Source: Flavobacterium sp. (GTDB lineage Bacteria; Bacteroidota; Bacteroidia; Flavobacteriales; Flavobacteriaceae). Taken from it: 64,000 bases of DNA. The notes under the pieces were generated by a model. The model saw nothing but the letters and a program-made list of their open reading frames with translations. It made no database searches and was not told the DNA's origin. The stretch covers positions 42,332 through 106,331 of the forward strand of contig NZ_SEBS01000024.1 in NCBI RefSeq assembly GCF_004211145.1. The letters run 5' to 3'. Shown here piece after piece: positions 34,707 through 43,310 of this stretch. Numbering within the stretch: position 1 is the stretch's first letter; each line of letters begins with the position of its first letter. A program made the position numbers and the translations under genes.

Positions 34707-35681
34707 ATGCTCAAATATTTCAGGAAACAGACATTGCACGATATCTGGACATTGCTCAGGAACACGTTCAACGGTTTCATAAACGACCGCGCGCTAAAGT
34801 TGAGCGCTTCGTTGTCGTACTACACCGTGTTCTCGATGGCGCCCTTGTTGCTGCTCATGATTTCACTTGCGGGATTATTTCTGGGACGGGATGCGATCAA
34901 TGGCCATGTGTTCCGTGAAATAAACGGATTGATCGGGGCCGAAGCCGCGCTGCAGATACAGGACGTGATCCGAAACATGGAATTGTCGGGCAAAACCACG
35001 ACCGCGCTCATCATCGGTATCGTAACGCTGATAATTGGTGCTACGACCGTATTCGGCGAAATACAGGATTCGATCAATATCATTTGGAAAGTTAAGGCGA
35101 AACCAAAACGCGGCTGGGTAAAATTATTGAAGGACAGGCTTCTGTCTTCCTCGCTCATCATCGGTTTAGGATTCTTGCTCATCGTCTCGCTGATGGTGAA
35201 CGGAGCGCTCGTCGCCATGAATGATTGGCTTAAAAGTTTTTTCCCTGAAATCACGCTGCTGTTATTCAACAGTATAAATGTCATCGTGAGTTTCAGTGTC
35301 ATAACAATACTCTTCGCCACGATCTTTAAAGTGTTGCCAGACGCATACATCGATTGGAAACACGTACGGATTGGGGCGTTTTTCACCGCGTGTTTGTTTA
35401 TGATCGGGCGTTATCTGATTGGCATTTATGTCGAAACAACCAGCACGGGAACCGCGTATGGAGCCGCCGGATCGCTGATTATCATTTTGGTTTGGGTCTA
35501 TTACACGGCCGCGATTCTGTATTTCGGTGCCGAATTTACGCGCGCTTACGCCGAATTCACGGGCGCAAGGATTCGTCCCGCCGAGTACGCGGTCTATGTC
35601 GAAGAACACGAACTCGAACGCACGATAAGCGTAATTCCGACGCGAAAACAAGAAGAGAAGAAAAAAAAGGAAAAAATATAA
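34707..35681 (+). CDS. YihY/BrkB (UPF0761)-family membrane protein
   Basis: A 324-residue protein with six hydrophobic segments and the family features LSASLSYYTVFSMAPLLLL, the FGEIQDSINIIWKVK region and GAAGSLIIILVWVYYTAAILYFGAEFT. It ends in a charged tail. The family is annotated variously as ribonuclease BN (a historical error) or virulence factor BrkB. Its function is unknown, with an envelope role likely. The ATG at 34707 is used because the track start lies inside a terminator hairpin. Confidence 0.88.
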   Translation: MLKYFRKQTLHDIWTLLRNTFNGFINDRALKLSASLSYYTVFSMAPLLLLMISLAGLFLGRDAINGHVFREINGLIGAEAALQIQDVIRNMELSGKTTTALIIGIVTLIIGATTVFGEIQDSINIIWKVKAKPKRGWVKLLKDRLLSSSLIIGLGFLLIVSLMVNGALVAMNDWLKSFFPEITLLLFNSINVIVSFSVITILFATIFKVLPDAYIDWKHVRIGAFFTACLFMIGRYLIGIYVETTSTGTAYGAAGSLIIILVWVYYTAAILYFGAEFTRAYAEFTGARIRPAEYAVYVEEHELERTISVIPTRKQEEKKKKEKI

Positions 35682-35697
35682 TTCAAAAGTTAAGATC

Positions 35698-35988
35698 ATG
35701 GACACGCAACACAACCACAAGTTTGACGGAAAGGAAGACCGCAATTATCATCAGAAACCATTCGATGATGTAACCGACAACTTGCCGCAGATCGACGAAA
35801 CATCGGCAAAACTAGCCGACAAGACGCCGCAAAAGGAAACCTCCGCCGAGGATGAAGATTCCGATCGGGATAAAGCCGAAGACGCCGCGGGATACGTAAG
35901 CGAAATCAACGACACCGACGTGCGCGACCAAGGCGACAGCACAAAAGACTGGGATGCCGAGAACAGTCGTACCGGGCGAAACAAGTAA
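35698..35988 (+). CDS. Small acidic hydrophilic hypothetical protein
   Basis: 96 residues, almost all polar and rich in Asp and Glu, with no hydrophobic core, signal peptide or recognised domain; probably disordered. It begins 16 bp after the BrkB gene and is likely cotranscribed with it. Composition is like that of small stress or desiccation-related proteins, but that is only an impression. Confidence 0.65.
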   Translation: MDTQHNHKFDGKEDRNYHQKPFDDVTDNLPQIDETSAKLADKTPQKETSAEDEDSDRDKAEDAAGYVSEINDTDVRDQGDSTKDWDAENSRTGRNK

Positions 35989-36134
35989 TTCCAATTGTGG
36001 CACGATTTTCACAATGCGGTATGGCGGAAAACTGATTTGGACATATTTCCAATGGGTCGCGAAGGTTAAATTTTGAGCAAGCGCAACCAAGTGATTCCAA
36101 AAAATGTATCTTTAATTTCCATAAATACCCCATT

Positions 36135-36410
36135 ATGAAAAAGACAGTGTTACTTTTGATCGCGTTTTTAGGCTTCTCGGTCGCTGCATCGGCCCAGGAA
36201 AAGCCTAAGAAACAAACAAGACCGGTGACGCAGAAAGAAACGTCGCAACCCGCCCAATCCAAGGCCGAACCTACAGCCGAAGGACAACGCAACAAACAAA
36301 AAACCGAAGAGGAAATCAAAAAACGCCGTGCCGAAAACCGCGCCAAGATGGAGCAGGCCAAAAAAGGCATACGCAACAAGATCGCTTCAGACACTGTAGC
36401 CACAAAATAA
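36135..36410 (+). CDS. Small exported, charged hypothetical protein
   Basis: 91 residues with a clear signal peptide (MKKTVLLLIAFLGFSVAASAQ) and a mature part made of Lys, Glu, Gln and Arg, probably a disordered or coiled helix. It is separated by one base from the dienelactone hydrolase gene, so the two form an operon. No function can be assigned. Confidence 0.7.
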   Translation: MKKTVLLLIAFLGFSVAASAQEKPKKQTRPVTQKETSQPAQSKAEPTAEGQRNKQKTEEEIKKRRAENRAKMEQAKKGIRNKIASDTVATK

Positions 36411-36411
36411 T

Positions 36412-37179
36412 ATGAAACAACTCTTATTCGCTTTCGCGCTTTGCATTTCGGCAATGACGCAGGCACAACTCAAATCCGTCGCATATAAGGACGGTGCGCA
36501 AAAACTAAACGGACTGGCTTCGGCCCCCGCAAAACCATCGGCTGCAAAACCAGGTGTGTTGATTCTTCCTGCCTGGATGGGAATTACCGACCACGAAAAG
36601 GAAGTCGCACAGGAATTGACGAAATTGGGTTATTACGTTTTCATCGCCGACATTTACGGAGAAGGCAATTACCCGAAGAATCCCGGTGAAGCCGGTAAAA
36701 ATGCCGGATATTACAAGGATAATTATAAGGATTATCAGCGTCGCATACAACTTGCGTTCGATGAACTTATAAAGTTCGGAGCTGCAAAAAACAACGTTGC
36801 CGCGATAGGATATTGCTTCGGCGGAACGGGCGTACTTGAAATGGCGCGCTCCGGAATGCCTGTAAACGGAGTGGTTTCGTTCCACGGCGGTCTCGGCAAA
36901 GACAAGTCGCGACAAAACGATGCGATTTCAACGAAGGTCTTGATCTGCCACGGCGCCGACGATCCCTTTGTCCCGAAAGAAGACGTGATCGCGTGCCAGC
37001 AGGAAATGCGCGATGGAAAAGCCGATTGGCAAATGATCTACTACGCGAACGCCGTCCATGCGTTTACTGAAAAAGGAGCCGGTTCCGACAATTCAAAAGG
37101 AGCCGCTTATAACGAAAAAGCCGACAAACGCTCCTGGAAAGCGCTGCAGCAATTTCTCGACGAAACGCTCAAAAAATAA
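36412..37179 (+). CDS. Dienelactone hydrolase family alpha/beta-hydrolase, exported
   Basis: A 255-residue protein with a signal peptide (MKQLLFAFALCISAMTQAQ). It has the DLH triad: Cys in GYCFGG (about 135), Asp in HGADDPF (about 185) and His in NAVHAFT (about 216). A cysteine nucleophile and export to the periplasm suggest a broad ester or lactone hydrolase rather than a chloroaromatic pathway enzyme. It is followed by a strong terminator. Confidence 0.9.
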   Translation: MKQLLFAFALCISAMTQAQLKSVAYKDGAQKLNGLASAPAKPSAAKPGVLILPAWMGITDHEKEVAQELTKLGYYVFIADIYGEGNYPKNPGEAGKNAGYYKDNYKDYQRRIQLAFDELIKFGAAKNNVAAIGYCFGGTGVLEMARSGMPVNGVVSFHGGLGKDKSRQNDAISTKVLICHGADDPFVPKEDVIACQQEMRDGKADWQMIYYANAVHAFTEKGAGSDNSKGAAYNEKADKRSWKALQQFLDETLKK

Positions 37180-37200
37180 TTCCCTTGATTCTTTACATGA

Positions 37201-37232
37201 TCCGCGACATTCATAGTGTCGCGGATTTTTTT
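37201..37232 (+). terminator. Rho-independent terminator after the DLH gene
   Basis: TCCGCGACA and TGTCGCGGA form a perfect 9-bp stem with a seven-base loop, followed by a run of T. Confidence 0.9.
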
Positions 37233-37244
37233 TACGGCGCACGC

Positions 37245-37285
37245 AAATCTTTCAATCTTTTAATCTTTCAATCTTTTAATCTTTG
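37245..37285 (+). repeat. AATCTTTC/AATCTTTT tandem repeat in the DUF3667 promoter region
   Basis: Five AATCTTT words in a row spaced 8-9 bases. It occupies the -33 region in front of the TATTTTTG -7 box. Confidence 0.75.
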
Positions 37286-37286
37286 T

Positions 37287-37294
37287 TATTTTTG
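37287..37294 (+). promoter_or_regulatory. -7 box (TATTTTTG) of the DUF3667 gene
   Basis: Exact TAnnTTTG match 20 bp before the ATG at 37315, directly after the AATCTTT repeat. Confidence 0.45.
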
Positions 37295-37314
37295 AAAACA
37301 CCAATCAACAAAAC

Positions 37315-38358
37315 ATGTCGGGACACAATCCGTTACGCCAGGATAAGACTTGCCTCAATTGCCGCCACGTAGTCGAAAAGCGCTATTGCCCGAATTGCGG
37401 ACAGGAAAACACCGACTCGCGCAAAACCTTCCACCATCTTTTCATTCACTTTTTCGAGGATTTGACGCATTACGAAAATGCGTTCTGGAAAACGATCCGC
37501 CACTTGCTTTTCAAGCCGGGAAGATTGACCAAGGAATATTTGTCGGGGAAACGGTTGTCGTATCTGGCGCCAGTCCGATTGTACATCTTCATCAGTTTCG
37601 TCACATTTTTCCTGTTAGGCGTCTTGCCTTCCAAAGACGAAGACAACACGACCTCGAAAATCAAAAAAGAAATCGCAGCCAATCCGGCAACGGCCGACAC
37701 GTTAGTATCCCTGAAACCGGGTGGAATCGGTGACTTTTCCATAAGCCGACCTCCCGAAGAAAAAGAAGATGACAAGAGCAAGAACCGTGACATCGACGAT
37801 TTCGGTGATTTTGATAACGTAAGGGAATTCGACTCGATACAGAATTCATTGCCTGAAAGCAAAAAATTGCATGGATTTCGTTATATGTTGGAGCACAAAC
37901 TTGCCGAAATCCAGGAAAAGACCGATGACAAGGATTTCGCCGACAAGCTTACCGACGGCTTCGTGCACAACGTACCCAAGGCCTTGTTTCTTTACATGCC
38001 GCTCTTCGCGTTTTGGTTGTGGGTTTTCCACGGCAAAAAACGTTGGTATTATTTCGACCATGGAATTTTTACGTTGCACTATTTCTCGTTCCTATTATTG
38101 ACGATGATGGTCATGAACTGCCTCGCGACCGCGGCGGAATTTTTCGAATTCATGCCTTTCTCGGTGCTCGTCGGCCTCATGTGGTTTTGCCTTTGCGGAT
38201 GGTGGTTCTTTTATTTCTTCAGGTCGCACAGCAATTTCTATGGCGAACGCAAAGCGATTTCGAGACTCAAAAGCCTTGCGCTTTACATCATCAACATGGT
38301 GCTGATCTCGATTTTTGCCGTCGGATTATTAACCTACACGATTCTTTACATGCATTGA
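37315..38358 (+). CDS. DUF3667 domain-containing membrane protein with zinc ribbon
   Basis: A 347-residue protein. A CxxC-x10-CxxC zinc ribbon (CLNCRHVVEKRYCPNCGQ, about 13-31) is followed by the DUF3667 core (LFKPGRLTKEYLSGKR) and a first membrane segment (about 88-108). A long acidic soluble region comes next, then three or four C-terminal membrane segments. The family is common in Bacteroidota and of unknown function. It precedes the M28 peptidase gene by 49 bp. Confidence 0.88.
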   Translation: MSGHNPLRQDKTCLNCRHVVEKRYCPNCGQENTDSRKTFHHLFIHFFEDLTHYENAFWKTIRHLLFKPGRLTKEYLSGKRLSYLAPVRLYIFISFVTFFLLGVLPSKDEDNTTSKIKKEIAANPATADTLVSLKPGGIGDFSISRPPEEKEDDKSKNRDIDDFGDFDNVREFDSIQNSLPESKKLHGFRYMLEHKLAEIQEKTDDKDFADKLTDGFVHNVPKALFLYMPLFAFWLWVFHGKKRWYYFDHGIFTLHYFSFLLLTMMVMNCLATAAEFFEFMPFSVLVGLMWFCLCGWWFFYFFRSHSNFYGERKAISRLKSLALYIINMVLISIFAVGLLTYTILYMH

Positions 38359-38407
38359 TGTAACAATTCCATCGGCGTGACAACAAATATGAACTAAATC
38401 AAGACTT

Positions 38408-39427
38408 ATGAAAAAATACCTGATATTCGGTGCCGCGTTGCTCGTCATCTCGTGTAAAAGCACCAAAAATGATATAAATGCCGAAGTGACCGTGAACAAA
38501 TACATGAACACGATTACGCAGGACGAACTTAAAAAACACCTTACGATCATCGCAGCCGACGACATGGAAGGACGCGAAACGGGTTCCGCAGGGCAAAAGA
38601 AGGCCGGCCGCTACATGATCGACCAATACAAATCGGACAAAATCGCATTCCCGACAGGCGCGACCGACTATTATCAAAAGGTTCCCGCAGCTTTCCTGAA
38701 TGCGAAGCGCAATGAAAACCTGCCGGATTCCGAAAATATTTGGGCCTTTATCGAAGGCTCTGAAAAACCTGACGAAATCGTGGTCATCTCAGCGCATTAC
38801 GACCACGTCGGAACAAAAGACGGAGTCGTTTACAATGGAGCCGACGATGACGGAACGGGAACGGTCGCGTTGATGGAAATCGCACAAGCGTTCCAAAAAG
38901 CCAAGAAAGACGGTTACGGGCCGAAACGTTCTATCCTGATTCTTCACGTAACGGGCGAGGAACACGGTTTGCACGGCTCGCGTTATTATTCAGAGAATCC
39001 ATTGTTTCCGATCGCGAAAACGGTTGCCGACATCAACATCGACATGATCGGACGACGCGACGAACCGCACACCGCGACAAACAATTACATTTACGTGATC
39101 GGCGCAGACCGACTCTCCAGCGACCTCGATAAGATCGTGCGCGACCAGAACTCGAAGTTTACCAAGATCGATCTCGATTTTAAATTCAACGACCGAAACG
39201 ACCCGAACCGTTTCTACAATAGATCGGATCACTACAATTTCGCGAAGAACGGAATTCCATCGGTTTTCTTTTTTAGCGGCGTTCACCCTGATTATCACAA
39301 ACCCGGCGACGATGTCGAAAAGATCGAATTCGACGCGATGTTGAGCCGTACGAGATTGGCGTTCGTGACGGCTTGGGAGATAGCGAACAGGAAGGATAAA
39401 CTTGTTGTCGATAAGGACGGAAAGTAG
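38408..39427 (+). CDS. M28-family zinc metallopeptidase, lipoprotein
   Basis: A 339-residue protein with a lipoprotein signal (ALLVISC, Cys about 16). It has the M28 zinc and catalytic residues in SAHYDHVG, GADDDGTGT, GEEHGLHG, NIDMIGR and FSGVHPDYHKPGD. These enzymes are di-zinc aminopeptidases, and this one would act at the cell envelope. The mature region is preceded by a short linker. The next gap is filled by GGTTCAGGG-type repeats. Confidence 0.92.
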   Translation: MKKYLIFGAALLVISCKSTKNDINAEVTVNKYMNTITQDELKKHLTIIAADDMEGRETGSAGQKKAGRYMIDQYKSDKIAFPTGATDYYQKVPAAFLNAKRNENLPDSENIWAFIEGSEKPDEIVVISAHYDHVGTKDGVVYNGADDDGTGTVALMEIAQAFQKAKKDGYGPKRSILILHVTGEEHGLHGSRYYSENPLFPIAKTVADINIDMIGRRDEPHTATNNYIYVIGADRLSSDLDKIVRDQNSKFTKIDLDFKFNDRNDPNRFYNRSDHYNFAKNGIPSVFFFSGVHPDYHKPGDDVEKIEFDAMLSRTRLAFVTAWEIANRKDKLVVDKDGK

Positions 39428-39430
39428 GTT

Positions 39431-39616
39431 TGGGTACAGGGTTCAGGGTGCAAGGTGCAGGGTTTTGGATAACCGGAAGTTTTTTTGTTAGAACGTATAA
39501 TCGTCCGTCAAAGACATAACTGCGTGGATCTTGCACCTTGAACCTTGAACCTTGCACCCTGAACCTTGCACCCTGCACCTTGCACCCTAAACCTTGCACC
39601 CTGAACCCTGAACCCC
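39431..39616. repeat. GGGTTCAGGGTGCAAGG arrays in inverted orientation
   Basis: Left arm 39431-39468 contains GGGTTCAGGGTGCAAGGTGC. The right array 39529-39616 is a run of CCTTGAACCTTGCACCCTG words, the inverse of the left arm. The two could form a large hairpin between the M28 gene and the minus-strand gene at 39711. Track ORF 39273-39653 is a translation of this array. Confidence 0.85.
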
Positions 39617-39710
39617 AAAAAAAAACCATCACGGTCAAATAAGGAACCGACAAGGATTGGATGTCGGTGCGCTAAATGAGCGTAATGGCCTGAAACCGAA
39701 AAGACGAGCT

Positions 39711-39965
39711 TTAAAACTTCTCGTTCTTGACGATCTGAACTTTTCCGATTGGGACGGTATCGGTTGAATCCTGTGTGATCAAAACACCCAGGAGTTTTAA
39801 TGGAATGTCGGGAATCTCGTCAGACGAGGCTTTGATGTCGTGAAACAAATGCTCGAAATCCTGTGGATTCAAAACCAAAGTGTCGCCTTGGTCAATGCGA
39901 TGCGTGATGATATAATCGCGAATGCTCGCAACATTTATCTTTTGGATGAAAGTGAATTGTGACAT
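39711..39965 (-). CDS. Small hypothetical protein
   Basis: 84 residues starting MSQFTFIQKINVASIRDYI. It is soluble, with no signal peptide and no recognised domain. Size, lack of frame breaks and neighbour-like codon use suggest it is real. The track start at 40028 is rejected because its extra 21 residues derive from TCAACGAATCAAC-type repeat sequence. Confidence 0.6.
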   Translation of the reverse strand: MSQFTFIQKINVASIRDYIITHRIDQGDTLVLNPQDFEHLFHDIKASSDEIPDIPLKLLGVLITQDSTDTVPIGKVQIVKNEKF

Positions 39966-40137
39966 TGGTTTTAGTTTTATTATTGGTTTCAGGTTTGGCG
40001 TTGTCCGGAAGACATCGAATCGAATCAACGAATCAACTCATCAACTCATCAACAACCTAAAGTTACATCTTTGACACAACGCCCTGATTCCATTTAAGTT
40101 TTCCTTAAGAACGGATGTGGGAATCTTACAAGCATCG
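39966..40137. other. Intergenic, with ATCAACGAATCAACTC repeat
   Basis: 40014-40061 is a run of AATCAACGAATCAACTCATC words, the inverse of the TTGATTCGTTG words at 44.1-44.4 kb. CTTAAG near 40110 is part of a small palindrome. No gene. Confidence 0.6.
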
Positions 40138-40262
40138 GCGTGAAGGATAGAAGCGGCATCCTTTTTTGAGGAACGAGAAAAAGATATAGCGGATAGCCTG
40201 ACAGCGGCGTTGCCAGAATTTTAAACGGGAGACAAGCCACATCCAAAGCCGGTGGCACGCCC
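40138..40262 (-). repeat. Dispersed 125-bp intergenic element, copy 2
   Basis: Read on the minus strand it begins GGGCGTGCCACCGGCTTTGG 11 bases after the stop of the gene at 40274. It continues GCCGCTGTCAGGCTATCCGC, ATATCTTTTT, AAAAAAGGATGCCGCTTCT and ends ATCCTTCACGC. Block order and length match copies 1 and 3. The 61-aa track ORF here (40126-40311) is rejected. Confidence 0.75.
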
Positions 40263-40273
40263 AAAAGATCAAA

Positions 40274-40759
40274 TCAACCTTTGTAGTCGTAGCGTTTTTT
40301 GTATTCGGCAAGCAGCGAATCGGTGAAGAAAAGCGAGTTGTAGGCGTCGCGGTTCGTCTTGTCGTTCTTGTCGTAATCGCTGAGTTTGTCGCGGTATTTC
40401 TGGAGTTGCTCGGGCGTGAGCAATTTCCTGAAATCGTCTTCCTGCCGGATCAACGTAAGGATGAACTTGCGCGTATCGTTCTCGTCCTGGCTCACGATCA
40501 TTTTGTTGTAGATGGGCAACAATTCCTGGTATTGCTTGATGAAAAGTTCCTTGAACTGCGGATTTTGCAGCTCGGTGTAGTTGACGATGAAGTACGTGAC
40601 CTTGCCCTTCGTCTGCCAGAACGACTCCTCGCCTTTTTCAGCCTTGTGCACGAACGTTTGGATCATCATGACCTTTTTCTCGATCGTTTCGGCCATGTAA
40701 TCCTTTTGGGAAATCGCGGTCAACGGCAGAAGCAACAACAGGAACAACAGGTTTTTCAT
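40274..40759 (-). CDS. Exported hypothetical protein
   Basis: 161 residues with a signal peptide (MKNLLFLLLLLPLTAIS) and a mostly helical, charged mature part. No domain is recognised. It lies behind the terminator of the outer-membrane-protein gene on the same strand, so it probably has its own promoter. It ends 11 bases before element copy 2. Confidence 0.7.
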   Translation of the reverse strand: MKNLLFLLLLLPLTAISQKDYMAETIEKKVMMIQTFVHKAEKGEESFWQTKGKVTYFIVNYTELQNPQFKELFIKQYQELLPIYNKMIVSQDENDTRKFILTLIRQEDDFRKLLTPEQLQKYRDKLSDYDKNDKTNRDAYNSLFFTDSLLAEYKKRYDYKG

Positions 40760-40779
40760 CGCGTGATTTTTTACAAAAA

Positions 40780-40814
40780 TAAAAAAGCTCCGGTTTCCCA
40801 GAGCGTTTTCTTAT
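40780..40814 (-). terminator. Rho-independent terminator of the beta-barrel gene
   Basis: On the minus strand GCTCTGGGAAACCGGAGC forms a hairpin followed by a T-run; 17 bp past the stop at 40831. Confidence 0.85.
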
Positions 40815-40830
40815 TTATTAACGAATATTT

Positions 40831-41469
40831 TTAGAATTGGTAGCCGATTTTGAGTCCGACGCGTGGCGTCCATTCATCGACGTTGCGGTTGTCAACAAAC
40901 CCTTTTCCTTTGATTTCTAGTTTCCACATTATTCCCGCAAAAGGATCGATGGCTAGATTTCCGAGTTTGATTTTATATCCGAGTTCAGGGCTGAATAGTG
41001 AAAAATAGGAATATGTTCCGTCAAAATTTTCACCACCAAAATCTTCGTCAAACTTAATATTTCCGTATGAAAGATAGTTGCCAAGATATGGTCCACTGTT
41101 TTTACCCATGAAATACGTGCGTTGGCCGATTTCTACGACAAAACCATTTCCGTCGAGATCGTCCCCCGGAACTTCATATTTCATCATACCGTATGTGATG
41201 TTCACGATTTTCGACGAATAATAACTAAACTTTTTGTCTTTCATCGTCTTTGTTTGGTTGTTTCCAAGGAATTCGATGCTGAGCCCGACTTGATTCAGTT
41301 CAGGAAACGATCCGATTGCCGAAACCGTCACTGCTTTATCGTATACGCTCGTCATGCTCGCAGTTTTTGTTTCTCCATTGTCGGTCGTGGTCGTAGTCGT
41401 AACCGTTGTGGTTTGTGCATAATTGGCCGTAAATGCAAAAAGTGCGATGGCCAGAAGTGATCTTTTCAT
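40831..41469 (-). CDS. Predicted outer-membrane beta-barrel protein, hypothetical
   Basis: 212 residues with signal peptide MKRSLLAIALFAFTANYAQ, then a Thr-rich stretch (TTTVTTTTTTDNGE). Alternating aromatic and polar strands end GLKIGYQF, a typical C-terminal barrel strand. The track start at 41589 adds 40 residues encoded by the adjacent repeat region, so the ATG at 41469 is used. The function is unknown. Confidence 0.75.
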   Translation of the reverse strand: MKRSLLAIALFAFTANYAQTTTVTTTTTTDNGETKTASMTSVYDKAVTVSAIGSFPELNQVGLSIEFLGNNQTKTMKDKKFSYYSSKIVNITYGMMKYEVPGDDLDGNGFVVEIGQRTYFMGKNSGPYLGNYLSYGNIKFDEDFGGENFDGTYSYFSLFSPELGYKIKLGNLAIDPFAGIMWKLEIKGKGFVDNRNVDEWTPRVGLKIGYQF

Positions 41470-41585
41470 TATCAGGTGTTTTAGGTTAGTGGGTGTGAAA
41501 TTACTAAAGCCTGATTTTCGAAATGTTAAAAAATCTTTAAAAGAGGTGCTGATGTTGGAATGATGCAAGGTTTTGGGGGGAAAGT

Positions 41586-41720
41586 GCAAAGTGAGTGCTT
41601 GAGTGCCTGAGTGCCTGAGTGCCTGAGTGCCTGAGTGCTGAGTGCTGAGTGCTGAGTGCTGAGTGCTGAGTGCTGAGTGCTGAGTGCTGAGTGCCTGAGT
41701 GCCTGAGTGCCTGAGTGCAA
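41586..41720. repeat. GAGTGCCTGAGTGC array (mixed 7- and 8-bp units)
   Basis: Runs of GTGCCTGA (8 bp) flank a central block of GTGCTGA (7 bp) units, about eight of them, so the array has an ABA structure. The inverse words CTCAGGCACT lie at 41818-41851, giving a hairpin-prone pair, and also at 23723-23758. Confidence 0.9.
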
Positions 41721-41817
41721 ATTTCGAACATACGAAACAATATTCTTAGCGCTAAATAACAATTCTGTGTGACTTTTTTCACCTTTAGAAAACGGAGTTG
41801 ATTTTTACAGAATCGAA

Positions 41818-41851
41818 ACTCAGGCACTCAGGCACCTAGCACTCAGGCACT
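41818..41851. repeat. CTCAGGCACT repeat, inverted partner of the 41.6-kb array
   Basis: ACTCAGGCACTCAGGCACCT then AGCACTCAGGCACTC, immediately before the end of the response-regulator gene. Confidence 0.8.
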
Positions 41852-41855
41852 CTCT

Positions 41856-42275
41856 TCACGGAATCTCAAAATACACAAAACTCCTATCATCAGGCTCAAA
41901 AGTCCTAAAGTCGATTCCCAGCGCGTAATCGATGGACGTTTTGAGTCGCGAGAAATCGGTGGCTTTTACGATATACAGTTTCGCGCCGACGTTTCGGCAA
42001 TTCGTGATGGTGACCTCGCTGATCGATGTCGAAAGGATCACGACGGGAACGTTTTTCCAGAGTTCCGACGATTTTATCATCGACAACACTTCCTCGCCTG
42101 TTCGGATCGGCATGTTCAAATCGAGGAAGACGAGCGTGTCTTCGCCGGGCGGTTGGTTGAGCAGTGAAAGAAATTCGTCGCTTCGGCCAAAGACCAACAT
42201 TTCTTTCCCGTACGAGGAAACGATTTCCTGAAACAACATTTGATCGTCACGATCGTCGTCGACGTAAATTACCAT
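41856..42275 (-). CDS. Single-domain response regulator
   Basis: 139 residues, receiver only. The acidic pocket is VDDDRDDQM (about 5), the phospho-acceptor is in LVFLDLNMP (about 53), Ser/Thr in ILSTS and Lys in IVKAT. The same DDDxDD class as the other two regulators in the window. No kinase gene is adjacent, so it is an orphan. Confidence 0.88.
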   Translation of the reverse strand: MVIYVDDDRDDQMLFQEIVSSYGKEMLVFGRSDEFLSLLNQPPGEDTLVFLDLNMPIRTGEEVLSMIKSSELWKNVPVVILSTSISEVTITNCRNVGAKLYIVKATDFSRLKTSIDYALGIDFRTFEPDDRSFVYFEIP

Positions 42276-42358
42276 AACCCGAATTTTGAAATCCTAATTT
42301 ACGTTACTCAATTGAAACTGAGTTACACAATTTCGACTTTTTGAGGAAATTGAATTTT

Positions 42359-43150
42359 TTATTTGTTGTAGAAATCGTCGGTCAGGATTCCGAGCATCGC
42401 ATCGTAGCCTTCCAAAAATACTTCGGCCATCGTCAATCCCATGCCATGGAATAGATTTTCGCTGAACTCACTTTGCAATTTTTCATCCTTGAGCGGAATG
42501 CATACGAATCGTTTCTTGTCGTTTTTGTCTTTGGAAACTATGGCGAACAGCGCCTTGATTTCGTTCGACTCGTCAAGAATGAACTTATAAAATGTAGCGG
42601 TTGCGTCCATCCTGTTGTAGGCGAAGTATTTTTCAAGACGATAGCCGGGCTTTTTGAGATTTCCGTCGGCGTCGAATGGCTTTTCGATCCCGTCGGTCAA
42701 AAAATCGAGTTCCTCAGCAGTCGTCCCTGATGTCGAGTTACAGATGATATTCAAATATCGCAGCGTCGAGAACGTCGCTTTCCTGTTGAACTTTCCCGAC
42801 TCGTCTCTGATTTGAAACGATGTGGAACCTTTCGGGCCGATGTCGATCGCCGTGTAATGGATGCGGCCTTTCGAGACGAAGTGCGCAATGACCGAGACGC
42901 CTTTGGTCTTTCCTGTCTTTTTTTCGACGAGTCGTCGGTAGAAGAACCGTTTGTCGCCGTAGTCGAAGATATCGATCATCAGGAAATCGTAACCTTCTTT
43001 CCCGATGTCGGCGCCGCTTCCTAATTGTTCACGATAGCCGCTTATAAGATAAACGAGTTCATCGGGCGTTGTCGTAACCGTCGTCGTTCGTTGCTGGGCC
43101 GAAATTCCCGACGAAATCAAAAGTAGCAGCAGTCGTAAAACCGTCTTCAT
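42359..43150 (-). CDS. Exported hypothetical protein
   Basis: 263 residues with a signal peptide (MKTVLRLLLLLISSGISAQ), then TTTVTTTPDELVYL and a mixed alpha/beta body without recognised motifs. The short TTTVTTT stretch recalls the barrel protein at 40831, but there is no wider similarity by eye. The track start at 43339 is wrong: its first 63 residues come from the tRNA-His gene and its terminator. Confidence 0.75.
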   Translation of the reverse strand: MKTVLRLLLLLISSGISAQQRTTTVTTTPDELVYLISGYREQLGSGADIGKEGYDFLMIDIFDYGDKRFFYRRLVEKKTGKTKGVSVIAHFVSKGRIHYTAIDIGPKGSTSFQIRDESGKFNRKATFSTLRYLNIICNSTSGTTAEELDFLTDGIEKPFDADGNLKKPGYRLEKYFAYNRMDATATFYKFILDESNEIKALFAIVSKDKNDKKRFVCIPLKDEKLQSEFSENLFHGMGLTMAEVFLEGYDAMLGILTDDFYNK

Positions 43151-43192
43151 ATCGCGCATTTGCCTCAGAATAAGAATCGAATATGCAGTAAA

Positions 43193-43226
43193 ACAAAAAA
43201 AGGCCCCGATCTCTCGAAGCCTTTCC
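43193..43226 (-). terminator. Rho-independent terminator after tRNA-His
   Basis: On the minus strand AAAGGC...GCCTTT is followed by a T-run, 10 bases past the tRNA 3' end. Confidence 0.7.
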
Positions 43227-43235
43227 AAATCTAAG

Positions 43236-43310
43236 GGTGGATGACGGGGGTCGAACCCGCGACCTTCGGCACCACAAACCGACGCTCTAACCAACTGAGC
43301 TACAACCACC
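43236..43310 (-). tRNA. tRNA-His (anticodon GTG)
   Basis: The minus strand reads GGTGGTTGTAGCTCAGTTGG..., with anticodon loop TTTGTGGT and T-arm GCGGGTTCGACCCCCGT. An extra 5' G (G-1) faces discriminator C73, the His identity pair. The acceptor stem has a U5-U68 mismatch (GTGGTTG against CATCCAC). CCA is not encoded. Confidence 0.95.

Noticed and set aside
40126-40311. 61-aa minus-strand ORF
   Set aside because: It overlaps a gene end and lies in the dispersed intergenic element, with no coding character.
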